DNA of 64,000 nt from contig QKWP01000219.1 of assembly GCA_003550325.1 (NCBI GenBank), positions 37,900 to 101,899 of the forward strand, written 5' to 3'. Source of the stretch: Gigaspora rosea. Taxonomy: Eukaryota > Glomeromycota > Glomeromycetes > Diversisporales > Gigasporaceae. Shown here in pieces: positions 21,701 through 33,844 of this stretch. The position numbers and the translations under genes were made by a program. Numbering within the stretch: position 1 is the stretch's first letter; each line of letters opens with the position of its first letter. The notes under the pieces are model-generated. The model was not told the DNA's origin. It made no database searches and saw only the letters and a list, made by a program, of their open reading frames with translations.

Positions 21701-24700
21701 TTTTATATTCACCACCTTATTTTAAGAATATAGTATGTTTAACTTCAATATATTATAAACCTTGAAAAGCTTGACTTTATTATTAATATGAATTTATGCT
21801 TACCGGCTGGTAATCATGTAATCATTTTAGTAAATAGTATTTAGCGAGTTTGTTAAACTTATAATATACTCACTCCCTATGAATGAGAAATACAACATTA
21901 TTTAGCGATAAGTCGTTATGAATTTTAATAGTTTAATTGGAAATATTAATTTATACTAACATGCTATGATACATTTAGAAATTACATAATCATTTTATGA
22001 AATACATTTAAGATTATCAAATCCTGTTTAATAAACGAACAAGTTGATATTTATGCTTACTTTCTATAAGATATGAAGTAATTATGTAATCAGTGAATTT
22101 TGATTTTGCAAATAAATGCAACTGGATTTTACTTACATGCTGATAGTAATATAATTTAAGCAATTATTTGAAAAAATTACTTATCATGATTAATTACGAA
22201 ATACTGAATTAATAATTGAGTATTATTCTTACATGCTAATATCATATGGTTAATTTCAACTCCTTAAGAAATTCCGATTTGATATTTAGTTAACTTCATA
22301 CTCACTGTCTGTAATTATGCAATCATGTATTAATTAATAAATTTCTGAGTATAACTTGAATGCAGTCATCCTTATATATAATCACATAATTGGACAGATA
22401 GCAATTTTTTTAAAAATGCGTTTATAAAGGGTTGTGTTTATACAAAGTTTTTTTTTTTAAAAGTTGTTTGCTCAAACGTAAATGTTATTACAATAATGCG
22501 ATTATATAATGGTGATTATGGAAAGATAGCTGTAATACTTACTGTCTTTAGTTTTATGTGTTTTATTAATATTTACAAAGCATTATTCGGAACAATATTA
22601 AGCTGACTTGATAATAATTTTATACTTACGGACTGAATTTTTTAATGATTTTAATGAGAAAAACATTAATTAGCTAATTATAAATTCAGATTTAATAATG
22701 TATAAATTGAATTTATACTCACGCCCTACGATTTTTTAATAATTGATAGAGTATTACAGTATTAGGTCTATTTTTGCTTGCTTTAATTTTATAATGAACA
22801 TAATAATACTCACATCCTGGCAGTTTATAAATCATTTAAAATTTATTTCCAGATTTTAATACAGTAGCTATGTTGCTGAAATTTATACTCACGTCCTATG
22901 ATATTATTTATTTGTTTATACAATAACTTGATACAGTATTGGAAAACACTAATTCATAAAGTATATAATTATACTCACATCCTGGCAGTTGTTCAGAATT
23001 TGATAAAGTATTATTCGATTTTAATTTACTCTAATTTCTTATTATTAAATGTTATACTTACGTCCTAATAGTTTAATATTTATTGATTATTGAGGGTGTT
23101 ATAATATGCCTAAATTTTGATTTTATAATAATTGTACTTACATTCCACTAGTTTGTGTGAATCATTTTTAATTAGAAAATATTGGAAATTCTTATTTGAC
23201 AAATGATATATTAAATTTTATACTTACTTCCTAACAGTTTAGTATTTTATTGTTTATTGAAAATGGTCATTTTTGTTAAGCGAATTATTATTCAATAAAT
23301 GAAAGTCCTTTAACTTTATCAAGATCGATATAAAATATAAACTCTACTCACATTCTAATAATTTTTTTAATATTAATACATAATTTTTATGGACTTATTT
23401 AGCAAATAAATATACTTACGTTCTGGTATTTATGTAATTTAGATATTAATTGCGAAATTTAGTCAAAAATGCAATTGAATTTTATATTTACACGCTAATA
23501 ATGCGTAGTAATTTTATATTAAGAAATATTATTTAATATCAATTTACTGTAAATCTAGACCTGATAAATAACTTTACTCACGGACTGATTTGTATAAAAT
23601 TTGAAGAATATTATACGTATTATTATTATTGATTCTTATTTGATAATAAAAAATATAGTGAACTTTACTCACATGCTAATAGTTTAAATCATCCAAGTGT
23701 TAATTGCTTTAACTTAAATTTCCGGTTTAACAAAACACAGAAGAACAGCACTGTTGAATTATACATGCCCTCTGATGGTTTATATATTTTTAGAAAATAT
23801 TATTTGCATAAAAAAATATTTCGTATATTTGAAATTTATTTTATATTCACCCGCTAAATATGTAAATAAGTAAATATCATATGATTAATTCTTTCACCGA
23901 TAAATAAATATTTATAATTGAATCTTAACTGTTATACTCACTAACTTAAAGTTTTAAAAACCGTTTGAAGGATTATTACGTATTTTTGAGATAAATTAGT
24001 TATGAAATATTAATAACTAATTTATACTCACGGTCTAATATTTGAAAAGCATTATTTAATACTATTAGCATTAATCCGCCTTAAATTTAAATAGTATATA
24101 ACTAAAATTAATCTTTGTATTCACCTTCTATTAGTTTATATATTTTGTATAATTTGTTTAAGAAATATGATTATTAGCTTTGAATTTCAATTTAATGGTA
24201 ATGTTGCCATGTGAAAAACCATAATTGTTGAATTTAAGATTTAGCACTTCATGAAATATGGCATTCTTAAAGGTGAAATATCCAAAAATCATGACTTTTT
24301 TCTTGACAACTTTCATATAATGAATGGATGTAGTTGACTTATATTTACCCTCTAGTAGTTTATATATAAATGAAATTATTTGAAAATATAATTTGTTAAT
24401 TAAAAAGACATCTGTGTTGATTTTATAAATGAAAAATGGAATTTCATACTCACAATCTAATTATGAAGCGTACTTTAGTATTAATTCATATGATGTAATT
24501 ATGTAAAGCTAAAATATTTATACTTACTTCCTATAGTTTATTATTTGTATGGTTATTCAGAACATTGTTGTTCGGTAGATTTTTTTTTTTTTTTAATACT
24601 CACGGACTATAAATGATATATTGTATGTTTAGCACAATTCGTAAAGAAATTGGTATTTATCTGTTATATAGTTGATTATATTTACCGTCTGATTGTATTC

Positions 24701-27700
24701 AATTTGAAAATTTTAAAATTTATACATTATGTATTTCTTAAATAGTTGAACATTGTATTTACCGTCTGAGTAGTCAATTTGAAGATTTTAAAACTTATAC
24801 ATCATGTATCATTTAATCAGCATTAGATAAATATTATTTATAAGTGCGGCAATATTGAAACCTGTTCTGATAAGTGATATATACTCACTCTCTAAATAAT
24901 TCATATGATATTATTATTTGGTTATTTAGCTTTACTTCAGTTTGAAATTTTGATTTGCTAATACTGTAATAATATTATCTGTTTTACTCACATACTAGTA
25001 GTATATGCAAAATATTGTTTATCTACTCTGTTATGAAATTCTGATCATATAAAGAAGTAAAGATAAACTTTATACAGTACTCACTCTCTAATGGTTTATA
25101 TAATCATTTGAGGGAATATTATACTGAGCCATCTTATTTATTTAATTAAGATTGAGACAAACATCTTACTTACTCGCTATAAATGTATTTTTTTTATGTA
25201 AGTAATTTTACCATAAGGCCATGTAAACTTAATTAATTGGTTTTCATAACCTGGACGGATCAAATTTTGGAAACTTTTAAATATGTTTTAATTACCAGCG
25301 GATTTCAAAAAGTAATTTTATATATGAAATTAAAAAAAAAACCAATCGACCGGAATAATTAAAAGTTTCATGATATGAAAACCAAGAAATAAATTTGTAT
25401 GGACTAAGATTTGATTTTTCACTAAATTTAATGAATATAATTGAATTTTTATATGATCTACTTACTTTCTGGTAGTTATGTAATTGGTGAATCATTAATG
25501 GGCTAAGGCGTTTTAATTCACTGAATTCACGGATAATATTGCCTTATATACTTACTCTCTGAATTTATCAATTATGCAATCGATTGAAAAGTATTCTTTA
25601 GTTCACCGTCTAGTTTAAGCAACCATTTAAAGTATTAACATTTAATTCAACCTAGTAAATAATAATACTATGCTTACCCTCTGAGTATTTGAAGAATTAT
25701 GCCTAGTAATTATTCAATTTATGTAATTATTTGACATAGTATCATTGATGTTCAAATTGGATAATAGATACAAATGACATACTCACAATGTAAAAAATTT
25801 TTTAATAATTTAGAGGAATAATCATAAACGTAGTTGAATCTTATACTTACATAACCATGCTGATAATTTGTAATATTTCGAATTAATTCATTTAATTTGA
25901 TAAACGAATATAGTCAAACCTATACTCACTTGCTGAAATTTATGTAATTATATGAAGTATTTTTTGGAATCCATTATGCATTTTAAATTCTGATTTGAAT
26001 TGATACTCACAAACTGATAGATTAAGTAAATTATGTAGTCAGTTGTATTAACATATTGTGAATATAGTTAACCATATACTATACATACAGACTGACATTA
26101 TTTATCATTTTATAATTAATTGAAGGATGTTAGTTGTTAATTAGTATAAAATAAATAGTATACAATACTTGAGCCTAATACTTACTCACTGGTAAATTAA
26201 ACAAGTTATATTAATCCATTTTGAAACACTGATAAATAATTGCTGAATTATTAAATTTCATATTTACCGGCTAATGTATGAAGTTATATGAATAAATATT
26301 AGCACTAGTTAAGCTCATTATGTAAGAAATTCTGATATTAAATATGATCATGTTTTATACTAACAGTCTGATATTTATACAATTTTATACAATTATTTAA
26401 AAAAGCATTATCTTGCTTTAATTCGTCAGAAATTCAGGTTTCAATAAATAAAGATGAATTTATGCTTCTATATTCACCTACTAACTTATATTATTGAAAA
26501 ACGATATTTAGAAATTCCTAGTTTTATGTAGTTTATTAAAAGTATAATTGATCATTTATGCTTACATTCTAATAATTATGAGATTCATTATTTATTACTG
26601 TATAACTTTTATTGTAAATCTCAATTTACACGCCAATATAGTCAAATTTTATACTCACTCCCTGATATATTTATATAAAATATTGATTGTGTCAATTAAT
26701 TATATTGAGTTATTACAATATGTTCTATAACGTAGGTGAACTTATACCTCCTGGCAATTTGTGTAATTAAATAATTCAATTAGCTCTAATTAGTTCTAAT
26801 TCATTATTAAATTCTGGTTTAAAGAAGAAAATATAGATCTTTAAACTCACACTCTATTTATGCAATCGTTCAATTAATTGCACATTATTCTATCACTCAT
26901 TTATTAAAAATAAATTCCGATTTGCAAATGAATTTATGCTCACTCTCTGATAGTTCAAGTAAATTATATAAGAATATTTTAGTAATAATTAATATGTTCG
27001 AATATAGAATCTATTTATACCAACCGTCTAGTTTACATGACCATAGATATTTAGCATGAATTAATTCATTATAAAAATCTGATTTTATGATTGAATTTAT
27101 ACTTACTCTCTGGTAAATAAAATTTAAACAATTAATTAGAGGATATTATCATGTGTTAAATAATATATATATGTGTCTGAGCTTTATACTTACCTCCTAG
27201 TTTAGGTAATTATATAATAAAATAAATTAGATAAAATACCTGTTTATTATAAAAATAATATGATTGAACTTTGTACTTACACGCTGATAGTTAAGCAATT
27301 TATGAAGGCAAACATTATTTGTTATGGTGTTGTATCAACAAAAATTACCGAGACTTTTTAATTTATACTTACTCACTGGAAGTTTATGTGTTATATAATG
27401 ATTGAAAGTATTATGTGTTTATTCATTATGGTTATGTGATTAAATTTTATGCTTACCGACTAATAAATGTGTACAATTAATTAGAAATTACTGCATTACG
27501 CATTAATTATAAATTCTGATATGAAGATATTGTTATATTTTAAAAAAACTTTCAAACTTACTCCCTGGTTGTTTATTTATGTGCATAATCGAAGGTGTTA
27601 ATCAACGGGTTATTCTATTGAAAATTTATAGTCTCAAGGAATATATTAGACTCACGAAAGGCTATAAAAACTTACACACTATATAAATGGGTTGAGATTA

Positions 27701-30392
27701 GTTGCCAACCACAATGCTGCAATGATTTGAAGAATATTCGATGTGTACTCACGCACTAATAATCAATTAAAGTTATTATTAATGCAATTTATTACAACAT
27801 TACGGAAATTGAAATTACACTCACGGGCTGGTATTTATGAAATTTATCCAATCAATTAAAGTATTTATTACAAATTAGACTAATAATAGGTATAATCGAT
27901 TTATTTCACCTCCTAATTTAAAAATTTTAAAAATTTTAATGTTAAATTATGATTTACGATTGTGAACATTTCTGCAACATAAGTGATAGACAAGGCGGCA
28001 CATTTATCCTTGGACGAATTGAGAATACCCATCGCATTGGTTCATTGCTTCATTGGAATAATTTATGAATGGAGCCAAGGAGTAAGTAGAATAAAAGGAG
28101 TCAACGAATATTTTCCATTGATAAAAATTTATCAATAGATAACTTCCATTGCTAACCCTAGTGGTGGGATTAAATTGATGGTGCCCCTTACCCATATCAC
28201 ATTTCAATAGAAATTTATACTCACTGTCTAATATAGAAATTAATTTATTGTAATAATGAATTTATTATGCAATTTAAATTTAGTAAACAAACATAGATCT
28301 CTACTTACTCTCTGTAATTTATTTAACAAAATATTATTAACAATCCAATTTATTGTGGAATTTTTGATTTAATAGATGCATCTAGCTGAATTTTATACTC
28401 ACTCACTAATAGATTATGCAATTTACGAGTTATTATTTACGATGATAGCATGAAATACGGTTCAATAAATGATTAACTCACGCGCTGGTAATTTATCAAT
28501 TTTAAAGTCATTAAAAATTATCAGATAAAATTTAACAAATAATTACAGAATTATATTCGAATCATATACTCACTCACTAGTAGTTTTATGAATTTTATGC
28601 AATTAGTATATTAATCATAAACTCGTTATTTGATATATGAAAATATTATTGAGGTTTAAAGTTTATAATAAAAACTCCCAACATTATTTTCCGGATTTAC
28701 AAATCAAATAATTAACTTTGAAAATATCATTTAAATTACTCTATACTCACGTCCTTGTTTGCAAAGTATTAGCTATGGAACTCCAATAAACAAATTGATA
28801 TATTCAAATTCTATAATTACCATCTAGTTTATGTTTGATTATAATTATTTAAAGCTATTATTCGTTATAAAATCGACTTTTAATGAACTTTTTACTTACT
28901 CTCTTTTATAATCATTTAAGAAATATTATCAGATTAAATTATTTTAAAATCTATAAATAAACATATCTATACTTACAGACTAATATTTTCGAAGGTTTTT
29001 ATTAATATTAATTCATTATGAAATGCTGTTATGTTTCTTTCACACCCACCTTCTAATATTATAAAAAATTGAAAAAGCATTATTAACTAATTTAACCAAT
29101 TAATATATTAGTTGAACTTTATTTATACTCACTCTCTTTAATTCATTTGTGTAAGTATTACAATATTACTTGTAAATTAAAATTTAAAGAATTATATATA
29201 CTCACAACCTAATTTATACAATTATTCGAAAATATTATAGCGAGTATCAATTTTTCAGGAAATTTCTGAAATTTATACCTACTCGCTGGTTATCATAAAA
29301 TCAACAAGAGGTACTATTTAGTTCATTAATTAGTTCTGATTTCGAAAATGAACTTCGCTAAAACTTATACTCACTTCCTAAAAGTTTATGAAACAAGAAA
29401 GGTATTTAGCACTAATTTTAAGCCTAAGTCCGATTTTATGCATAAATGTAATAAATTTTGAATTTATAATTATCTCATAATATAGTAATTGAGACTAAAA
29501 TCGGATAAAAAAAAGTCATAATGACAATAGCCAGGGTAATAACATCAAATGAAACCAAAATATGTTATAGCTAGTGTTACAAAGTAAAGATTCCTTTAAA
29601 CAGTAAATTCTATTAGGGTTTCAGAATCCTGGTACATTGTCTAAAACAGTTCTAAAATAATAAATAAACGAAAGTCGATACGTTTTTGCTACAATTATAT
29701 AAAATATTTCTTAGTCTATCAATATTATCGTTATTTGCAACTAGTGCGGTAAATAATCCTATGATCCCTGCATATTACAATTGTTAAAACAATACTTGAA
29801 CACATTCCTGAAGTTGCACCTTCAGCATTTGAATTTACAGCTTCAGGAAAGTGTAAATCCAGGCACGACATCGTTTATATAAAATATTAACCGTAACCCT
29901 AAGCACATCAATAAATGTAACCTTTGTTAGTCATGCTTTATAAATCCATTAGGAAAATTTTTTTGGTGCAGATTTGCAAAAAATTAAATAATTAGTTAAA
30001 TGAAAATCTGTGCAAAACTTCAGACTCAGTAGCTATAATCACAGAAATTAAATACAATTCTGTGCAAAATTTTCAAATTATGAAATTTTTGAATTTTTAA
30101 AGATTTTTCGCAGATTTACTTATTTAATTTTCCTGATGTCCTCTACTTTGGTCATTTAATGCTAGTTCTAGCATATCACTATTTCCAAACTTTAATGCTA
30201 GGAGTTGAACACTTACTGTCTTATTAATTTATATAGCGATGATTGAATAGACTATGAATTCGCAATAAAATAGTTTATTTAGTAAATCGCAAATTTAAAA
30301 TTATTACTCACCTCCTGGTAAATTATAACAAATTAGAAAAAATATTATTAATGCAAGTTAATTATTAAATATATTGAAGTTATGCTCACCAT
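18704..30392 (-). CDS. Giant microexon-encoded region: about 108 triplet exons in one open phase, feeding the kinase
   Basis: On the minus strand, units of attag-type acceptor, triplet and gtgagtata/gtaagtata donor recur at 70-110 bp for 11.7 kb. I read 108 exons. Four are longer (6, 6, 9 and 12 bases), and all are multiples of three. Concatenated they give about 115 codons. The frame that borrows two bases has no stop; the other two contain about five and eight stops. The open frame enters the kinase exon at 18626 exactly in phase. The encoded segment is Glu/Arg-rich first (for example LESLEWTDAEEQ and REVREIRLRDLFN), then Met/Thr-rich, then richer in Trp, Tyr and Gly. I recognise no domain. 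Longer gaps (29.4-30.2, 27.9-28.2, 25.2-25.45, 24.1-24.3, 22.3-22.5, 20.9-21.35 and 21.4-21.7 kb) hold intronic insertions. Where translation starts is unresolved. Confidence 0.78.
19453..19650 (-). repeat. Recent tandem duplication of one 96-bp intron-microexon unit
   Basis: Two nearly identical 96-bp copies each contain the same intron sequence (ggtttcataacttctgatat, then ctagtaatttataatttaca) and one triplet, AGA at 19608 and AGG at 19512. They differ at only a few bases, far fewer than any other pair of units. This captures array growth by one codon. Confidence 0.9.
20890..21350. mobile_element. Likely MITE insertion inside an array intron
   Basis: gtaaatggccgaata at about 21038 and tatccggccatttacg at about 21260 form an inverted pair, with outer weaker pairing of aaactttaataatag and ctaaagttt. 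The insertion explains the 500-bp interval between the GCA (20864) and GGA (21364) triplets. Confidence 0.55.
21477..21606. repeat. 13-bp minisatellite, about ten units, in an intron
   Basis: aataaagtttatt repeats head to tail about ten times with one or two changes. It lies in the long intron between the GTG (21713) and GGA (21364) triplets. Confidence 0.9.
22630..24891 (-). other. Microexon block M3
   Basis: 24889 AGA; 24763 ACG; 24686 ACG; 24604 TCC; 24528 GAA; 24454 ATT; 24349 AGG; 24125 AAG; 24032 ACC; 23942 TTA; 23851 CGG; 23769 AGG (donor is GC, gcatgtata); 23673 CAT; 23582 TCC; 23492 CGT; 23420 AAC; 23352 AAT; 23228 GAA; 23142 TGGAAT (six bases); 23062 GAC; 22979 GAT; 22893 GAC; 22814 GAT; 22723 GGC; 22630 TCC. 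The alternating GAC/GAT run gives Met-Thr-Met-Thr-Met in the open phase. Confidence 0.78.
24992..27459 (-). other. Microexon block M2
   Basis: 27457 TCG; 27373 TGA; 27281 CGT; 27194 GAG; 27107 AGA; 27025 ACG; 26944 AGA; 26851 AGT; 26748 GAG; 26659 GGA; 26566 AAT; 26478 TAG; 26365 ACT; 26268 CCG; 26186 TGA; 26099 TCT; 26011 TTT; 25930 CAA; 25851 CATGGTTAT (nine bases); 25787 ATT (acceptor reads AC instead of AG); 25678 AGG; 25607 ACG; 25556 AGA; 25466 AAA; 25174 CGA; 25085 AGA; 24992 TAT. The intron between 25607 and 25556 would be only about 48 nt. Confidence 0.78.
27930..28205. other. Insertion in an array intron
   Basis: This GC-richer piece separates the ACA (28225) and GAG (27910) triplets. 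It contains opposed words such as attgataaaaatttatcaat. I cannot assign it to a family in this window. Confidence 0.4.
29460..30200. other. ~740-bp insertion in an array intron
   Basis: It separates ACA (30217) from GAA (29375), 840 bp instead of about 85. It contains opposed gcagatttgcaaaaaatt and ttttcgcagatttac words, suggesting transposon remains. No exon signal is clear inside, although a non-multiple-of-three exon here would reconcile the TPR frame with the array frame. Confidence 0.4.
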
Positions 30393-30467
30393 CTAATTTA
30401 TGAGATCGATAAATGTTAATTTATGAAATTATAATTACATAAGAATATTAATGAGCATTATACTTAC

Positions 30468-32555
30468 TTCCTGGTAATTTCATCACTGGCATTAATGCCC
30501 ACGCATCGTTTAACAATAGTAATTTTTCAAAACAATCACGTGCATCTTCATATCTTTCAATCATGTATAAAGTTTCTCCCTGATATCTTAGTGCAAATGT
30601 ATTATTTTGTTCAATTTCTAGCTGCTCATCTAAAGCCGAAAGTGCTTCATTATATGAGCCCGTAATGAAATAAGTCTTTCCTCTATACATTGGATCAACT
30701 TTCGATGCATCTATTAATTCAGCGAGCGCATCCGCCTGCTTACTTAATAATTCATCATTATACATATTAAAAACTCTATTCCATTTTTCTTTAAATAATT
30801 TATCTTTAATATCATAATCAGTTATTGCTATTCGCATGATAATGAGGTTGTTAAAAATGAATGAGTAAAAGAAAATTATAAGAAAATACATATTACAAAT
30901 AAAAGTTTTACCTTTATATTTAAACTTTTTACTACCAAAGTTCATTTCAACAGATCCGCATTCCGATCTCAGCCCAACACAAGGATATAATGTTTTATTT
31001 TCCATTTTAAAATTTTTGAAGGCAATTCCTAAATTACACAATATATTAAATCACTTTAATTCATAAATTACTTAATTGAAATAATGATTACCTAGATTTA
31101 CTCCATTTTTTGTGTAGAATATAATATTAAGCCTAAAATTTAAACAACACCCAATAATATCGCCAGTAGTAAATAACGGCCCATATGACTTGCCACCTCT
31201 TGAGTGGCAAAAAATTTTCCCATTATCACCACGATAACCCCAGGAGTATTCTCCCCATCCTATAAATAATGATAGTATAAATAAGCATATTTATACTTAA
31301 TAAGAAATTTTAGAAGGTTTACAATTACCAGGCATTGCCTTTGGAGCAGCTGTTTCTGTGCAAAATCCAATTCCAATTATTCTAAAAAAAAAAAAAAACG
31401 AATTAATAAAAAGTTATAGTTATAGTAGTAATATTCCTGAATAAGTGACGAGTCTACATACCCATTATCTCCTTTATCTATAATTTTAACTTCAAAGTAG
31501 AATAATTCACATTGCGGAATTGGACGTTTTGACCGAAACAATTCAGAATCATACCAGCTTACGCCAGTGCCTTTGTATATAAACAAAATGATATATGAGA
31601 TATGTATGTCTATAAAGTAAGTTAATAAACCATTAATATTATAAGTTTGAATGACCTCACCTCTATAATTAAATACTTCCATAGTATCATTTGAACTGAT
31701 TTCTAATGATTCAAATGACTCATTTAAATTTGCGTTTATATATTGACATGTTAATCTACGATTATCTAATGTTTCTTCGTTTTCTGGATCTATCCGTAAT
31801 GAATTGTTTAAATCTATAAGCGATTCTTCATATTTTCCTAATTTTTGGTAAATTATCCCGCGGATACACAAAGATTTGGCAGCATTTGGATAGATTTTTA
31901 AGTATTCATTTAAATCAACAAGTGATTCTTCGTATTTGCCCATCCTTAAGTATGTTGCGCCACGATTAGCTAATGTTGTGACATCATATTCTATTTCTAA
32001 TGATTTATTAAAGTCATTAAGCGATTCTTCATCTCTTCCCATATAATAATATGTTAATCCACGATGATTCAACCCGGTTGCATCATTTGGACTGATTTCT
32101 ACTAATAATTTGTTGAAGTCTAAAAGCGATTCTTCATAACTGCCCATCTTTTGGTACGTTAATCCACGAATTTGCAGTGTATTTGCATAGTTTGGATTTA
32201 TTTCTAATGATCTTGTTAGGTCAATAAGTGATTCTTCATACATGCCCATCATTTGCATAACTGATCCACGATTATTCAGTGCTATAAAATTGTTTGGCAT
32301 AATTTCTAAAAATTCATCAAAATCAGCTAGTGCTTCATCATATAATCCCATCTTTTGATAAGTTACTCCACGATGGCTCAATGATGTAATGTCATTTGGG
32401 TCAATTTCTAATGATTTACTGAAATCAGCGATTGATTCTTCATACAAGCCTATCGCCTGGTAAATCATTCCACGATAATTCAATAAGAAAGCATCATTTG
32501 GGTTAATCGTTAATTGAGAATTCAACATTTCAAGTAATATTATGTACTCTTCCAA
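30468..32555 (-). CDS. TPR-SPRY-TPR protein, six exons, possibly the 5' part of the microexon-kinase gene
   Basis: Exons on the minus strand: 32555-31661, 31570-31462, 31381-31329, 31259-31092, 31028-30912 and 30837-30468, with GT-AG introns of about 60-90 nt. Exon 1 encodes about eight tetratricopeptide repeats of the type LxxRGxxYQKMGxYEESLxDFxKSLEIxPN. Exons 2-5 encode a SPRY/RanBPM-like domain ([74 protein letters not shown]). Exon 6 adds further TPR-like helices ([33 protein letters not shown]). TPR and SPRY modules bind proteins, so a scaffold role is inferred. With the strong donor after 30468 (gtaagtata) the frame enters the microexons in phase 1 and stops after seven codons. With a weaker donor gtgggc at 30502 it would enter in phase 2 and stay open to the kinase. 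Confidence 0.8.
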
Positions 32556-32689
32556 CCTACAATGTACGTACAGTATACGTTAATATTAAAGTACAGAATT
32601 GTATTTATTTTTCGGAAATAACCTTAATTAATTTAGCGAATTAACATTTGTACCCAAATTTGATATCCATACTCCCCTGTAAATTAAAA

Positions 32690-33310
32690 ATTTTTTAAGC
32701 TTTGTGAGAAATTATTTTAAAAACCATCAAGCCAAAATTCGATCATTTATTATTTAAAATCTACGAATGTAGAATTCAGAAAAAAAAGTTCAAATTGGCT
32801 CGATGATTATCGAGACACATTCGCTCAAAAGTTTAAAAACAACTTCTATCGAAATAGTAGCAGCGACAAAATTTTTCTCAAAACTTCGATCGATATCTCG
32901 TCAGACACTAAACCAAATTGGATAACATTTTTTATTTTAATTCTAAGAATCTGTAGAAGTAAAAAAAGTTTATCGAATTTGACTTAATAGCTGTCAAGAT
33001 ATCATCTCAAAGTTTTAAAAAAATGTCTATCAAAATAGAAGTTTTGCCGAAATTTTTCAAATTTTGAACGATTGCGTCTTAACTACTAAGTCAAATCGAT
33101 GAACCTTTTTTTTTTTTTTTTTTTTTTGAATTCTACTGATATGTAGAATTCAAATAAAAAAAATGTTCATCGAATTTGGCTTGGTGGTTCATCGCTCAAG
33201 ATTTGAAAAAATTTCTGCGCAATTTATATTTTGATAGGAATTCGTTTATCGAATTTGGCCTAGCGGTTACCGAGATATTTTTATTCAAAGTTTAAATAAT
33301 TTTAATTTAT
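32690..33310. repeat. Degenerate repeat with gaattctac and tcgatgatt blocks
   Basis: Blocks of the type taattctaagaatctgtagaa, then a poly-A/T run, then tcgaatttggcttggtggtt recur about three times near 32750, 32940 and 33130. It is related in style to the 47.7-49.3 kb satellite and to about 50800-50890. Non-coding. Confidence 0.55.
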
Positions 33311-33844
33311 GGGGAGCATGAATATTAGATTTGAGGACACGAATATCAATTCCCTTAATTTATATTTGAAAAGTTTAAAGACATCCACATGCTTCGATAC
33401 GAAGCACTTGAATAGTTGATCAATTATTAACTAGTTAAAATAGTCGATATAAAACTTATTACTCCAGAAGTGAATTTCTGTCAAGAAATATTCCCTTGAT
33501 AATAAGTTCTAAACATGCGCACTTTTCTTGACCACTATATTTTAATTAGATACTTACATTTTTATTCCAAAATTTATTTTGCAGGTCTAGCTAAATTACG
33601 ATCAAATTATAAAATAATTGTTAATCTGTAATGTGATTAAAAAAAAATCTTTGTAACAATAAAATGTCGGGAGTTGCAGAAATGTTTGCTTTGAAATGCA
33701 GCTCTCCTGAATACAAGCTGTAGGTTTCATTTAGAGAAAACGTGCGTATGTAACTGTTTGTTACAGTATGAGGATAGCTGAAAGTATATACTTCTTTTTT
33801 AGGGTTCCATGTCCCAGAGTTTGTTTTGTGTTTATTTTTCAAAA

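Larger units (their letters stand above)
18704..22545 (-). other. Microexon block M4
   Basis: 22543 ACA; 22306 ACA; 22233 CAT; 22137 CAT; 22061 AAA; 21961 CAT; 21874 GGA; 21804 CCG; 21713 GTG; 21364 GGA; 20864 GCA; 20785 TGG; 20710 GAG; 20628 TAT; 20553 GGT; 20462 CCT; 20393 ACG; 20303 ACG; 20198 GGA; 20109 TTT; 19971 CGCATG; 19880 GAG; 19779 TTATGCCAAGGA; 19700 ACG; 19608 AGA; 19512 AGG; 19415 GTG; 19329 CTA; 19240 CTT; 19158 GGA; 19066 CTA; 18908 CCG; 18831 ATT (acceptor AC, uncertain); 18704 GCG. The next acceptor is the kinase exon at 18626. Confidence 0.76.
27562..30392 (-). other. Microexon block M1
   Basis: Lower plus-strand coordinate and bases in coding sense, in transcript order: 30390 ATG; 30312 GAG; 30217 ACA; 29375 GAA; 29283 CGA; 29206 GTT; 29133 AGA; 29050 AAG; 28977 TCT; 28900 AGA; 28821 ATG; 28751 GAC; 28574 TGA; 28482 CGC; 28403 TGA; 28309 AGA; 28225 ACA; 27910 GAG; 27825 CCC; 27753 TGC; 27676 TGT; 27562 GGA. 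In-exon TGA triplets would stop phase 0, but the open phase splits them. A degenerate extra unit (GGA, 28676, acceptor TG) may lie between 28751 and 28574. Confidence 0.78.

Noticed and set aside
25295-25297. Extra CTG microexon
   Set aside because: It has a gtaatt donor but the acceptor side reads ccg; it lies in a probable insertion, so I left it out. Including it would keep the frame open.
26618-26624. CGT unit at tttacacgccaat
   Set aside because: The acceptor would be GG and the next true unit starts only about 30 bp away, too close for an intron.
28676-28678. GGA unit between 28751 and 28574
   Set aside because: Spacing fits, but the donor (gttttta) and acceptor (TG) are both poor. 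Noted only as a possible decayed unit.
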